A stretch of 64,000 nucleotides of DNA. Origin: Silurus meridionalis. Lineage: Eukaryota > Chordata > Actinopteri > Siluriformes > Siluridae. The notes beneath the pieces are model-generated. The model did no database searches and was not told the origin of the DNA. It saw only the letters and a list, made by a program, of their open reading frames with translations. Below, piece after piece: positions 1-10,602 of the stretch (position 1 is the stretch's first letter; every line of letters starts with the position of its first letter). Made by a program: the position numbers and the translations under genes. The stretch lies in NCBI RefSeq assembly GCF_014805685.1, contig NC_060907.1, positions 2,488,197 through 2,552,196 of the forward strand. The letters run 5' to 3'.

Positions 1-316
1 CAGGTGGCAGGAGGACAGCGTGTACAAATCATGCAGGTAGACGTCAAATGTTTTAATAGACTGATGTTATGATGTCATAAAATACAAGAGCCAATCAGGT
101 TAAAAAAAAAAAAATATGAAATGTGGAGGCATAACATCACAGTGATGCTGTCCATGTATTAATAAGTGTGAAAAACAAAGCAGTTTACTTCCGACTCTCT
201 CTCACACACTCACACACACACACGTGACTTCTAGGTTTTAAAAATCTTTGAGCTATCCAAGAACACCACAGCCTTCAAGAGATTAGTCATCATCGCACCA
301 ACAAGGAGTGATGCAT

Positions 317-367
<51 letters not shown>

Positions 368-540
368 CCTCTTGGTGTGCCCATATTATGGCCTGATATC
401 ACCATGGAAACACCTCTCATCCTCAGCCTCTCTCTCCAGCTTTCAGCAATCGCTCTGGAATTGTCCTAAAAAACAGAAAAATATCTTGAAAATTGAATAA
501 AAAAAAGGTAAGAATTAAAATAAAGAAGTCATCTGCGTAC
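1..540 (-). other. Partial intron 2 of b3gntl1, also the left edge of the tandem unit
   Basis: No coding exon is recognisable here. The first ~50 bases resemble 27955-28010, and 238-310 resembles 13543-13618, so this stretch belongs to the segmental duplication that carries the receptor array. It ends in a splice donor (read on the minus strand) immediately left of the exon at 541. It contains a CA microsatellite and short A-rich runs. Confidence 0.55.
317..365. repeat. (CA)n microsatellite
   Basis: About 24 uninterrupted CA units. Confidence 0.95.
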
Positions 541-1520
541 CATACTGGCGTCGTCGAACACAGAGATCTCCAAAGAGCCCTGGAAGTCCTGATCCGCCAC
601 GCCCTGGAGACATTCCTCCAGCCATCCAGCCCCGTTATACACCGGGATGATCACAGACTGAGGAAGGAGAGAAAAACAACCAGCCGACTTTAGACACCAG
701 TCTTATAAAAACAGTCCTCGTTTTGCCCTAGAGGATGATGAACGCTCCTGAAGTTACTAACCACTTCAATGCTGTTGCCTTTTACTTCCTCAGGGGCATC
801 AGCACATTTCACACGTGCATTGGAAGACTCCAAAGTGGCAGCATTCGACTCAAAAAACACTTTATTCGACCCTAATGTGGCATCAATAGACTGCAACAAG
901 GCATCGTTTGCGCCCAAAGTGGCCTTATTAGACCCCATTTTGGCATCATTAGACAGTAAGGTCTGGTTAGACTCCAAAGTGGCATCGGAAGATGGCAGCC
1001 TAGCAGAAGACTCCACACTGGTATCATTCGAATCAAAAAACACTTTATTAGACCCCAAAGAGGAGTGAATAGACTGCAAAAAGTCACCATTAGACCCCAA
1101 AGTGGCATCATTAGGCTGAGAAGTAGCATCATGAGACAAAGTGGCATCTGAAAATTGCAGCTTAGATGCCAAAGTGGCATCCATAGATTTCAGCCTAACA
1201 GAAGACTCCAAAGTGGCATAATTTACCCCAGAACTGACATTTTTATCCATCGTGATACCTTCAGACCCCACAGTGGCAACAAAAGCCCCCTGAGTGGCAC
1301 CTGTAGACTCCAGAATGGCAGCAGGAGCTCCTACAGTAGTATGTTGAACCTCAGAAGGAGACTCCAGACTGGCAGCTTTATGCTCTACAGTGAGGTCCTG
1401 GTGTTGAACCCTGAGACACACCCGCTTTGACCCATGATGTTCCTCCTCCAGATCTCCTGCAGAGCCCTGAGGACTGCTGATCTCAGCACCTGCAGAAGCT
1501 CCAACTTCACTCCATGGCAT
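541..1520 (-). CDS. b3gntl1: B3GNTL1-like glycosyltransferase, first two coding exons (partial)
   Basis: Exon 2 (complement 541-657, 39 codons) encodes the start of a GT-A family 2 glycosyltransferase: IIPVYNGAGWLEECL, then QDFQGSLEISVFDDAS. This matches the opening of vertebrate B3GNTL1, a putative beta-1,3-N-acetylglucosaminyltransferase-like enzyme. It is bounded by an acceptor at 658-659 and a donor at 539-540. Exon 1 (complement 762-1520, 253 codons) is inferred: its ATG at 1520 opens a frame ending at a GTTAGT donor, and the phase joins exactly to give NSIEV-SVIIPVYN. Most of exon 1 is an imperfect seven-residue repeat (consensus near NDATLGS), absent from mammalian B3GNTL1, which starts only a few residues before the PVxN motif. 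The true start could therefore lie further downstream, or exon 1 could be partly untranslated. The rest of the gene lies beyond the left edge. Confidence 0.65.
820..1310 (-). repeat. 21-bp coding minisatellite in b3gntl1 exon 1
   Basis: About 20 imperfect units of 21 bp (some 18 bp) around gaccccaaagtggcatcatt, read on the plus strand. Lengths stay in multiples of three, so on the minus strand they encode heptapeptides such as NDATLGS, SDATLES and SNKVFFE. A shorter degenerate copy is at 13890-14120. Confidence 0.8.
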
Positions 1521-1689
1521 GTGGATGAGCTCAGATGAAGACTTCGTTCGAAACAAAAAGTTTTTTTTTCCAGATTTTTTTTTTAGATTAACTTACTTTA
1601 AAAAAAGTATAAAATAAAAAAATGCGTTTACTTCATAACATTCGCCTTTTTATTGATTTATTTTTACTTCATTTGCGAGGAAACTCAGT

Positions 1690-1800
1690 TCAAAACACTT
1701 CCTGTACTTCCGCGTTGGGGAGGAGAAATGAAATCTGATTGGTCAAGACAACACGTGATCGTAAATCTGATTGGACAAACCTGCTGTCAGTTTAAACACG
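1690..1800 (-). promoter_or_regulatory. Probable b3gntl1 promoter: CCAAT boxes and E-box
   Basis: Two ATTGG (inverted CCAAT) motifs, at about 1738 and 1769, flank a CACGTG E-box at 1752-1757. They sit 170-280 bp upstream of the inferred ATG. The block is retained in the two other units (14520-14590 and 31095-31175), standing out from poorly conserved surroundings. The promoter role is inferred from motifs and position. Confidence 0.5.
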
Positions 1801-1812
1801 TCTGCTGGAGCA

Positions 1813-1897
1813 TATAATATAATATAATAAATATAATATAATATAATATAATATAATATAATATAATATAATATAATATAATATAATATAATATAAT
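1813..1897. repeat. (TATAA)n pentanucleotide microsatellite
   Basis: About 16 units of a TATAA/ATAAT pentamer, followed by A/T-rich DNA to about 2200 with no other feature seen. Confidence 0.95.
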
Positions 1898-2220
1898 GAT
1901 ACATTTCCTTTCATTTTCTCTTTGTCTAAATTGCAGAGCACTTTATAGAGAATGAAAGCAAAAAAAATCTTAAAGAAAAATAATAAAATAAAGAAAAATA
2001 AGCTAAGTATAACTAAGTATAAAGAAAATAAATTACAAATAATAAATAGTCGCCTTTTCAAAAATCTACAAAAATCTACAAAAATCTAGTTGTATTTGTA
2101 ATAATAATTATTCATATTTAGAACAATAATGACCCTATGTTCATAACCCCAATAAACCCATGTTTAAAGCTATAAATAAGTAAAGAAATCAGAGTGAAAT
2201 GGGATACACCATTAAAGCAC

Positions 2221-2226
2221 TTTATT
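2221..2226 (-). terminator. Polyadenylation signal of receptor 1
   Basis: AATAAA on the minus strand, 288 bp after the stop codon of receptor 1. The same block is found at equivalent places in units 2 and 3. Confidence 0.55.
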
Positions 2227-2513
2227 ACAGCTTGAATTCATGAGGGCAAGAAGAACAGGGGCAGCGGAACATTCTGCAGATGACCAGAAGGGGGCGGTAG
2301 ATACGATTACACGCAGATACATCAGCAGATACTTATGATGTCCTTCAAAATATACAAAAATCTACAGTCAAAAATCTAGACTTGACCTATATTTACACTA
2401 TTTAATGTGTTTAAAAAAGATAAAGGCTGACAATCCTACACGTTACAATTCCATGCGACACGTCTCATGATCACTTATTGTAACATAACTAACAGTAATA
2501 AGCCTTTGGATGT

Positions 2514-5500
2514 TCACGATGTCCCCTGAGGCTCCTGCCCATCTGCTGCAGCAGGGCTACGATTGTTAAAGCAGCAAACTGCACACAGAAACTTCCTGTA
2601 CTGCTGCCTGACCTAGAAGTAGAAAAGACAACGAATAGCCAAAGTAGTCAATAAACAAAATGTAATATATATGATTGGTTGGATTGGAACCAAGTGCTGA
2701 GCGCTAACCTCTGGGTTGAGGAGACAGTGGAACAGAAAGATGAAGGCCCCCTGCTGGATGCAGATTAAATTCACTGTAAAAAACCCTATAACATCAGTTG
2801 GAAAGAAGTAGGCGAGCCAGGGGCAGCCGATGATAAAAAACTGAGCCAGACTTTTAAACATCACACTCATTATGAGTTTGGTGTCGTTGCTGTTACTCCT
2901 CAGCAAGTGGTGGTTTTTCACCCGTATCAGCTTTGAGATTATGATGATGATGGTGATGATGTAGAGAATCAAGATTAGCTGTATGGGTAAAAAATAAATA
3001 GTTCAGTTGACTAAATAGTTGCAATAATTGCTTTTATTAAATATTTTTTTTAATTATATTTGATACAGTCTGTAGTATTGTAGTGGATTGTAGTACTTAC
3101 TGTAGAAATGATGTAAAAAGGAAGAAAATATATGTATCTATCTCTACAAGACATGTTTGAGCTGCAGCTGCATAAAGAAGAATAGGTGTAATACAGTCAG
3201 TTAAAAAATGTGAATTGATTAACAATAAATACATTTAAACTTCTGGCACTATTTTATCTCTGGGTGTGATCTGAAGCGGTAGAATTCTAGACGTAACGAG
3301 GCGTATGTATAAAACGATTCAGTCAGTCAGTTTTGCGAACATCACTGGCGAATGGGAAGTGACCGTGGTATCTACACTAACATCCTGAAACATCTCACAC
3401 CTACACGTGTACTATCACTTATATATACAGTACGAGCAAACACATATTTAGAGAATATTTTAACATTCACAATAACACTAATTTATTGATATTTAATGAT
3501 ATTAATTATTACTAAGAAGATAAGAGAATGGGCTCCATCCGGTCTCCAACACTCACATGAAACCTGTGTAGATTCCACGATAGACTATGCCGTACACGAC
3601 CATCACAACCAGGGGAATTAAGTATCCGATCAAAATGAACCATTTGCAGCTAAGCCCCTCCTCCTGGTTTGAGCTGACCTTTGATAGGTTCTTCACAAAA
3701 ATGAAGAATAGCACAGCTTTATTGAACATCCACATAAAAGCAGAGAGAAAAAAAAACAACAAAACACCCTCCAGGATGGGAAACAAATGCTGTGGAAAGA
3801 TGAAATATCAATCAATCAATGAACAGACGGTAATATATACATACATGTGTGTGTGTCTGTGTGTGATATTCACCTTCCGAGGGCATATATATGCCCGGAA
3901 ATATTTTGTGAGCAGTCTAAGAAGCATAGCAAGGAGAAGGCTCATGCACAGGTTTATCAGAGTCATGTTAGTCACTTTTTTGTGAGGATGACAAATGACC
4001 AAAGTCAGTATGGATAAACTCAGAAACAATATTCCTACTGCCACAGACGCTGTTTTACAAATTGTCCAAAAATTGTACATCTGGAAAAATTAAATCAACA
4101 TTTTATATTTCTAAAACAGTTTCCTGGAAGTTAGTATTCATTATATTGTTATACAGATAATACAGTACACATTCCCTGCTGTTCATATATCCCTTCTTTT
4201 CCTATTCAATGGATTATTTGTAGGCTTACTATCCACTGTTATCCAGAAGAAGGATTGTTGGGCTTGTTGAGACTTTGAGTTACATGGCAGAAGGTTGCAT
4301 GTTCATATCTCAGGACATATAGACTGTGTTATCTGACTCTCCCTGCCCCATGCCACTCTGGCTGTCAGAATCTGTTCACTGCTCTCCTGACCTGTGTAGT
4401 TCTCCTACTCTGTGTTCGCCATTCAAACAACTGGTATCTCTCTGACAGTACAATCTGGCCAGTTATGGACCCAGCAGATACCACGAGCATACAGGCACTC
4501 CTTACCACCTCAGCTTATGAGAGGGAGTGGCCAGGACAGAGATGGTGGGTGGAACCCTACTGCCATCTTAGACACTTTCCATCAGGGCCTTTCGGACAGG
4601 CCACCCAGATCAACCCATGGAGGTCGGCAAGTCGGGATCTTCTGATATCTTTACACAGCTCTCTGATCTCTCCTTCAGCCACCACTCGCAACCTTTGGGT
4701 AACCATGGACAATCAAGTGTCCTTTTCCTCACATGTTGCTAATTTGACACGCTCTCGTCGGTCTCTTCGACCATTTTTATCCATATTTTTTTCTTTTGTC
4801 ATTTCGAGACTGGACTACTGCAACTCTCTGCTGGCAGCTCGAACTCTGAACACTATTCGTCCACTGCAAATGATCCAAAATGCAGCTGCATGATGTGTTC
4901 AACCTGAATAGGTTCTCTCACACCACCACTTTGTTGCTCCCTCTACTGGCTTCTGGTAGCTGCACACATCAGATTCAAAACACTGATGCTTGCCTTCTTC
5001 TTCTTCTACTTTCAGCTGCTGCCATTAGGGGTCGCCACAGCGGATCATCCGTCTCCATACCACCCTGTCCTCTACATCTGCCTGATTCACACCAAAACAC
5101 TGATGCTTGCCTAATAAGCCAAAAATGACCCAGCAAGCTCTTACATCAAACCTCTTATTACTCCTCGCACTGCACCACACTGCCACAGCTCTTCACCATC
5201 GCTCAGGGTAAGAGGTAGGTATACATCTAGACTCTTCTCTGTTCTGGTGTTGGAATAATCTTCCTCTAGATGTCCAAACAGCTAAGTGATCTTCAAACAA
5301 TGGTTGAAGACCCACATCTTCCTAAAACACTCAAACTAGCACTTTATGCCCTGTTTGTTTCATGGCTGTTTATTATAAAAAGATTTTCCAAATGTATAAG
5401 AGCGTCTGCTGAATGTCGTAAATGTAAATGTATCCTGGTCTCTTACCAGCTGAGTGTAAGTCTGCATGATTAAAGCAAAAGTACCCAGATGATCACAAGA

Positions 5501-8500
5501 GCACAGAGTGTGAGTTTTGTTCAACTTTGTGGTACTGCAACCATCTTCAACCCATTCGTTTTCATTCCAATACAAGCAGCCGAGAACACCTTCAGGGTCC
5601 AACTCCTAGTGGAGAAAAGGTCCTAATATTAGATATAAATAAATAAAGAGAAAAGCTTTTGAATTCAAATAACTTACATCTACATGCTTAAGGGTAAAGC
5701 TGATTTGAAAAAAATCGGTAGAAAAGGTTGTAGTGAAGCCAGATACTTGGAGAAGTTTTGCTGACACCACAGGAGACATTATGGTTTTTGTCGTATTTAC
5801 AAATGTATTGAAGAAGCTAGCATGCAGGATGGCTGCCATGTTGGTGAAGCTCATCAAGGCAACAGCAACTACAATGAAATGAAGGTTCAAATGACAAGAT
5901 AGACGTAATCATTCCTGTTGTTTTCACCATGTCACGTGATCGCGGCACCTGATTCACGTTCACGCATCATTTACACGTGAACTTTCTGAATATTCACCTC
6001 AGTAAAAAAAAAATTGGCATCTAAACAAAGACTTTGATTTTATTTGATTATTATAATGAGTTTTGCTCGTCTGCTTGTACTGAGGAATTTGAGTCAGAGA
6101 CGTTAAATGTAAAGATTATTACTGTACCGTTGCTTTTGTTCGGGATTCCTGTGACCTCGATATCCATAGAAGCAGTGGTTGTGGTGAGAGAGGGGATTTT
6201 ACTCACACTGGAGTCCAGTTCAAGCTCAATTACCTGAACCTCTACAAAGATAGTCAGATATTCAAGAGTCAGAGATTTGCTTTTAAGTTCTGTCTACTAT
6301 GTTTAAACTGTAATTTAATTCATTTCATAAGAATATTATCTTATAGATTTACAGCAGGAATCTTCTACTAAAGTGAACAAATTGAACCAGGTGAACAAAC
6401 TGTTTTTGTTATAATAATGTTAGTCATTTCCCCTTGGACCTGGTTTGAGGAATATAAGTTTGTTTTCAAGACCTGTTTAGAGCACAGGGATTACAGTAAA
6501 GGTGTTTATAACGGCAGATACAATACAATGTAATACAACCAAAACAGTTGTGGCTCTGTCTTTAATGTAAACAGAATGCAATGATTTGCAAATCTCATAA
6601 ACTCATATTTTATTCACAATAGAACATAGAAAACATTTTAAAATGTTTAAACTGAGAAAATGCACCATTGTGAAGGTAATTTTGAAATTGATGGCTGCAA
6701 CACGTCTTAAAAAAGTTGGGACGGGGCAACACAAGTGTTATTAAAATTAAACATTTGGAGAAACATTTAAAGTACTAATTAGGGTAATTGGCAACATGCC
6801 AGTAACATGAGCATCTAAAAGAATTGGAGTTTCTCAGAAGTAAAGATGGACAGACCTTCACCAAACTGAGAAAGACTGTATTCTTTTTACAAAAATGTAA
6901 TACTTCCAAAAATCACCCCTAGTTTTACCTACCATCAAAAGTACAAGTTGCATGCAAAGAGGAAGCAATATCTCAACATGATCTAGAAACGCCACCATCT
7001 TCTCTGGGGCAAAGCTCATTTATAATAATCTGTGTCAAAGTGAAAATCTGTTCTGTGGTCAGACAACTCTAAATTTGAATTTCTTTTTGGCAACCATGGG
7101 TGCTGCATCCACTGGACTAAAGAGGAGAGGGACTTTCAGCGCTCAGATCAAAAGCTGCATCTCGGCTGGTATGGGAGAATCTTAGAGCCTGTGGAATGGG
7201 CAGGTTTTAAGTCTGGAAAGGCTCCATTATTGCTGAAAGTTATATCCAGGTTTTATATCAGCGTATGCTCTCACCCAGACGATACCTACAAGGAATTCCT
7301 TGCATATTTCAACAGGACAGTACTGAGTATTGAGTTGAGCAGTTAGAATCAACAGCTAGGACATGTTCCATACCTAAAGTTTGTAGAGAGATGCTGATGG
7401 ACTGGATGTCGTCTGTTTCCCTCACTAGTTTAGACACAAGTTCTTCAGTGAAGTTCAGAACATCATTTCCATACAGTATTAGATCCTGGTCAGTAGTGTT
7501 TTCTTTTACTAAACTCGTACTGTTCATCATGATGTTTAAACAATTTTCCACACTCTATATAACAGACAGAGATACACAAGATTCAATGAACGAACGGCAC
7601 ATTATTATATTAACGTGCATAAATTTACCATTACAAATTAACACCAAATAAGTCTCACTTCCTGTTGAAGCTCTTGAGATGTCTTGTTCTTGATTTGGTT
7701 CAGCAGCTCCTGTGCACACTCTACTGTTACATCATCCTAGTGCACAAAGATGTGATTTTTATTAAAAATTTATAGTAAAAAGTCATTCAGAAGGCTTTAA
7801 TACTTGCCAAGTTCAGGCTCCAACATACCAAAGAAATATTACAATGAATCTCAGATATTTGTTAAATAAAAATCTTGAATTCGGATTGAAATACATTTCT
7901 GAGAGATTCATAGTGATAAATATTAATTTTTAATACATTCATAAAACTTTGTCTTCGTTTGGCTGCTCCCATTAGGGGTCACCACAGCGGATCATCCGTC
8001 TCCATACCCCCCTGTCCTCTACATCTGCTTCTTTCAAACCATCTACCTGCATGTCTTCCCTCATCACATCCATAAACCTCCTCCTTCTACTGATATACCC
8101 CATGTCCCTCCTCTGCACATGTCCAAGCCATCTCAATCACACCTCCCTCACCTTGTCTTCAAAACATCCTACATGCACTGTCCCTCTAATAAACTCATTT
8201 CTAATCCTGTCCATCGTCGTCACTCCCAACAAACATCTCAACATCTTCAGCTCTGCTACCTCCAGCTCCACCTCCTGTCTTTTACTCAATGCCACTGTCT
8301 CTAATCCTACATCATCTCAGGTCTCACCACAGTCCTATAAACTTTCCCTTTCACTCTCACAGATACTCTTCTATCACAAATCACTCCTGCTATCACTCTT
8401 CTCAACCCAAAAGAAATATGATGTTTGCGAGGCCAGTGTCTCCACAGAGAAATTTCTACTATTACCTGGCAATGTTCAGGTACTTCAAGACCCTCATGAA

Positions 8501-10209
8501 AGTGAGACTCTGAGAAAAAAGTTACACAAGTTTTCACACTGTTAAAGAACAATGGCTTGCTGGAATACATCCTTCAGTCATCCATCACTGTGTTAATGAC
8601 TTAATAGTTTACTTACTGGGATGTGAAGTATCAGAGTTTATAACTGCCATCAGTAACAGAACAGAGACTCCTAGAAGGAAAAAACAAGAATTAATTTGAT
8701 TAGATTACACCTCAGTCAGGGTGGTCATGACAGCAGAGGATCATATTTTGAAAAGCCATATCTGAGCAGGAACTGTCTAAGAACAACGATATATTAAATA
8801 CTGATAGCTTGGAACGGACAGAATAAAATTCACTGGTAAATGATGATGCTGATGAGTCCTCCTTCCTCAAACTTAAAACACACACAGAAACTTTTGCAAG
8901 AATACAATAATTATATTTTTTATTAATACATTTCATTATTTCAACATAAAACTCCATAAAAACAATTCCCTATAAGTTGTTTGGTCGACGGTGGGGAAAA
9001 AAACCAAACTAGTTATGTGGCAAATGCAATTTCACGATAAACCGGGGGTGCCAGATTCGAACTGCTGTAAAGTGGGGAATTACTGTATTATTATTATTAT
9101 TGGCAACCTGGCAGTTTTACCCCAATTGGCTAAATATTACATTTTAACTAGTGCAGTTAAAATAACCCAGTCTGGGGGAAACTTTCAATCCAATTCATTT
9201 TATTACTACACCAATCAGGCATAACATTAAAATAATGAGAGGTGAAGTGAAGAACACTGATGATCTTCGTCATGGCACCTGTTGGTGGGTGGATTTATCG
9301 ATTAGGCAACAGGTGAACATTTTGTCCACAAAGTTGTTGTTAGAAGCAGGAAAAATGGGTTAAGGATTTGAGCGAGTTTGAGAAATTGTGAAGTCTAGAC
9401 GACTGGGTCAGAGCGTCTCCAAAACTTCAGCTCTTGGGGGATGTTCCTGGTCTGCAGTGTTCAGTATTTATCAAAAGTGCTCCAAGAAAGGAACAGTGGT
9501 GAACCGGCGACAGGGTCTCGGGGGACAAGGCTCATTGATGCACGTCTGGACGGCTGTTTTAGCAGCAAAAGGGGACCAACATAATATTAGGCAGGTGGTC
9601 GTAATGTTATGTCTGATTGGTGGCCATAAAGTTACACCTGATATGTATTTTTGTCATTCTAATCACAATATTTGCATCTAAGTGTTTGTTAAATACATTT
9701 TAGTCTGTATTTGACAATTTGTGCATTTTTTCTCCTTTCCGGCATCTCAAACATTTCATTTCCATAAAAAACTTGTTGTTTTTCAAAATGTTACAGAAGA
9801 ATCTTACATGTCGTAAATCAGATACAACTTTTTAGACAAAAAAGAGCTGTTGACTGCCAGGTTTTAGCAATAACAATCAACGGTGACAAAGTCCAGGAGA
9901 ACTACAGCAGGTTCTCCAGGGTGTTCAGAGTTCAGAGTTCTCATAAAACATACATTTAATTTCATAATATTTAAAAGGAGTATTTACTTTACAGTTTTTC
10001 ATTACAGACTGTCTAAATAACTCCTCATTGATTTAGAATAAAGATGTATACACTGAAATACTGCACTACTTATTATGTATGATTTTATTTCATAAAACTG
10101 AATCCTATTTTAATAAATAAGAGTAAAAGCAGTGTTCATACGCTCGCACCCAACACCTCACCCGCCAATAAATCTACTTACTTTTCAATAAAAACGTCAT
10201 TATTTCCAT
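2514..10209 (-). CDS. ADGRE-like adhesion GPCR, tandem copy 1 (574 aa)
   Basis: Exons (complement): 10182-10209, 8617-8670, 8466-8509, 7659-7736, 7374-7554, 6128-6241, 5678-5868, 5447-5605, 3874-4080, 3557-3789, 3101-3167, 2709-2978, 2514-2612. All have GT-AG ends and compatible phases, for 1725 nt in total. The product is a membrane receptor: signal peptide (residues 1-22), short GAIN-like ectodomain with several N-glycosylation sequons, GPS with the four usual Cys (240, 253, 265, 267) in exon 8, then seven membrane segments from about residue 289. ADGRE family marks include FMWMFNKAVL with FVKNLS (TM3 and loop 2), GCPWL (TM6), and IQQGAFIFLFHCLLNPEVRQQYRKF (TM7 into the tail), which I can give only in parts. 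No EGF module is found. The cleavage triad is HLG (269-271) instead of HLS/HLT. Ligand and function are unknown; cytoplasmic coupling to G proteins is presumed from the family. Confidence 0.87.
4300..4640 (+). mobile_element. Possible Ty3/gypsy gag-leader remnant
   Basis: Lies in the intron of receptor 1 between exons 8 and 9. It has a short frame starting MDPADTTSIQALL, resembling the opening of fish gypsy gag frames, with no further gag or pol. Weak assignment. Confidence 0.35.
4660..5440 (+). mobile_element. L2-like LINE, 3' remnant
   Basis: The frame around 4680-4890 reads ATTRNLWVTMDNQVSF and VISRLDYCNSLLAARTL, the C-terminal part of reverse transcriptase typical of fish L2-type LINEs. 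The 3' end at 5400-5440 has the characteristic aatgtaaatgta tail. A short RTE 3' tail (gggtcgccacagcggatcat) interrupts it at about 5028. The frame is broken; intronic. Confidence 0.7.
6540..7310. mobile_element. Non-autonomous DNA-transposon-like repeat
   Basis: Intronic in receptor 1. Related sequence (atgatttgcaaatctcataa, ttcacaatagaacatagaaa, aacacgtct...gttgggac) recurs at 17570-17705, 37712-38160 and, inverted, at 52320-53212. No coding capacity was seen. Superfamily not assigned. Confidence 0.6.
7950..8412 (-). mobile_element. RTE-like LINE, 5'-truncated 3' end
   Basis: On the minus strand this encodes broken pieces matching the C-terminal part of the LINE at 28256-30064 (VYRTVVRPEMM, EDKVREV). 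It ends in gatccgctgtggtgacccct, the family 3' tail. It lies in the intron between exons 3 and 4 of receptor 1. Confidence 0.75.
9211..9621 (+). mobile_element. Short Tc1-like element with inverted ends
   Basis: Begins accaatcaggcataacatta and ends with its near-inverse at 9599-9621. Inside is a remnant frame (GQSVSKTSALGGCSWSAVFS, then GTVVNRRQG) resembling the helix-turn-helix start of a Tc1-type transposase. No catalytic domain remains. Intron 1 of receptor 1. Confidence 0.55.
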
Positions 10210-10318
10210 TTTTGTTGAATAGATTCTCCTGACATTGTGTTAAAAATGTATGACAAGCTTGTTTAATATAGATCAAAAGACTAAATACTCTTTGTGTACA
10301 TATCTTTATATCTAAATC

Positions 10319-10326
10319 ATTTGCAT
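10319..10326 (-). promoter_or_regulatory. Octamer ATGCAAAT upstream of receptor 1
   Basis: ATGCAAAT on the minus strand, 110 bp upstream of the ATG. The same octamer is at the same offset in receptors 2 and 3. Known ligand: POU/OCT factors. A role here is inferred. Confidence 0.45.
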
Positions 10327-10602
10327 TTTTGAGCTGGAAGTCCTGAAGCAAAATGGCCAAAGGGCTCTAATCAACATATCTTTAAAGAGAAATAGCTGCA
10401 GGATCAAACAGACATCATTATAACATATCATTCAAAAAGTGTCCTTTTGTCATATATATTATGCCATTAAAAGAAAAACGTGAAAGAATCAAATCCTCCA
10501 GTACACCCGATAACAGCACACAAAGCTATTAACATGGTATCTTCATAACATTCCCCATGTGAACAGCAAACTGCACTGGACAGGTAACACCGATGCAATT
10601 TA

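Noticed and set aside
493..693. Plus-strand frame across the b3gntl1 exon
   Set aside because: Antisense to a confidently recognised glycosyltransferase exon.
3587..3985. Plus-strand frame of 132 codons
   Set aside because: Shadow of receptor 1 exons 9 and 10 on the opposite strand.
8051..8545. Plus-strand frame of 164 codons
   Set aside because: Antisense of a 5'-truncated RTE LINE. The same applies to plus-strand frames at 13123-13537 and minus-strand frames at 29647-30046.
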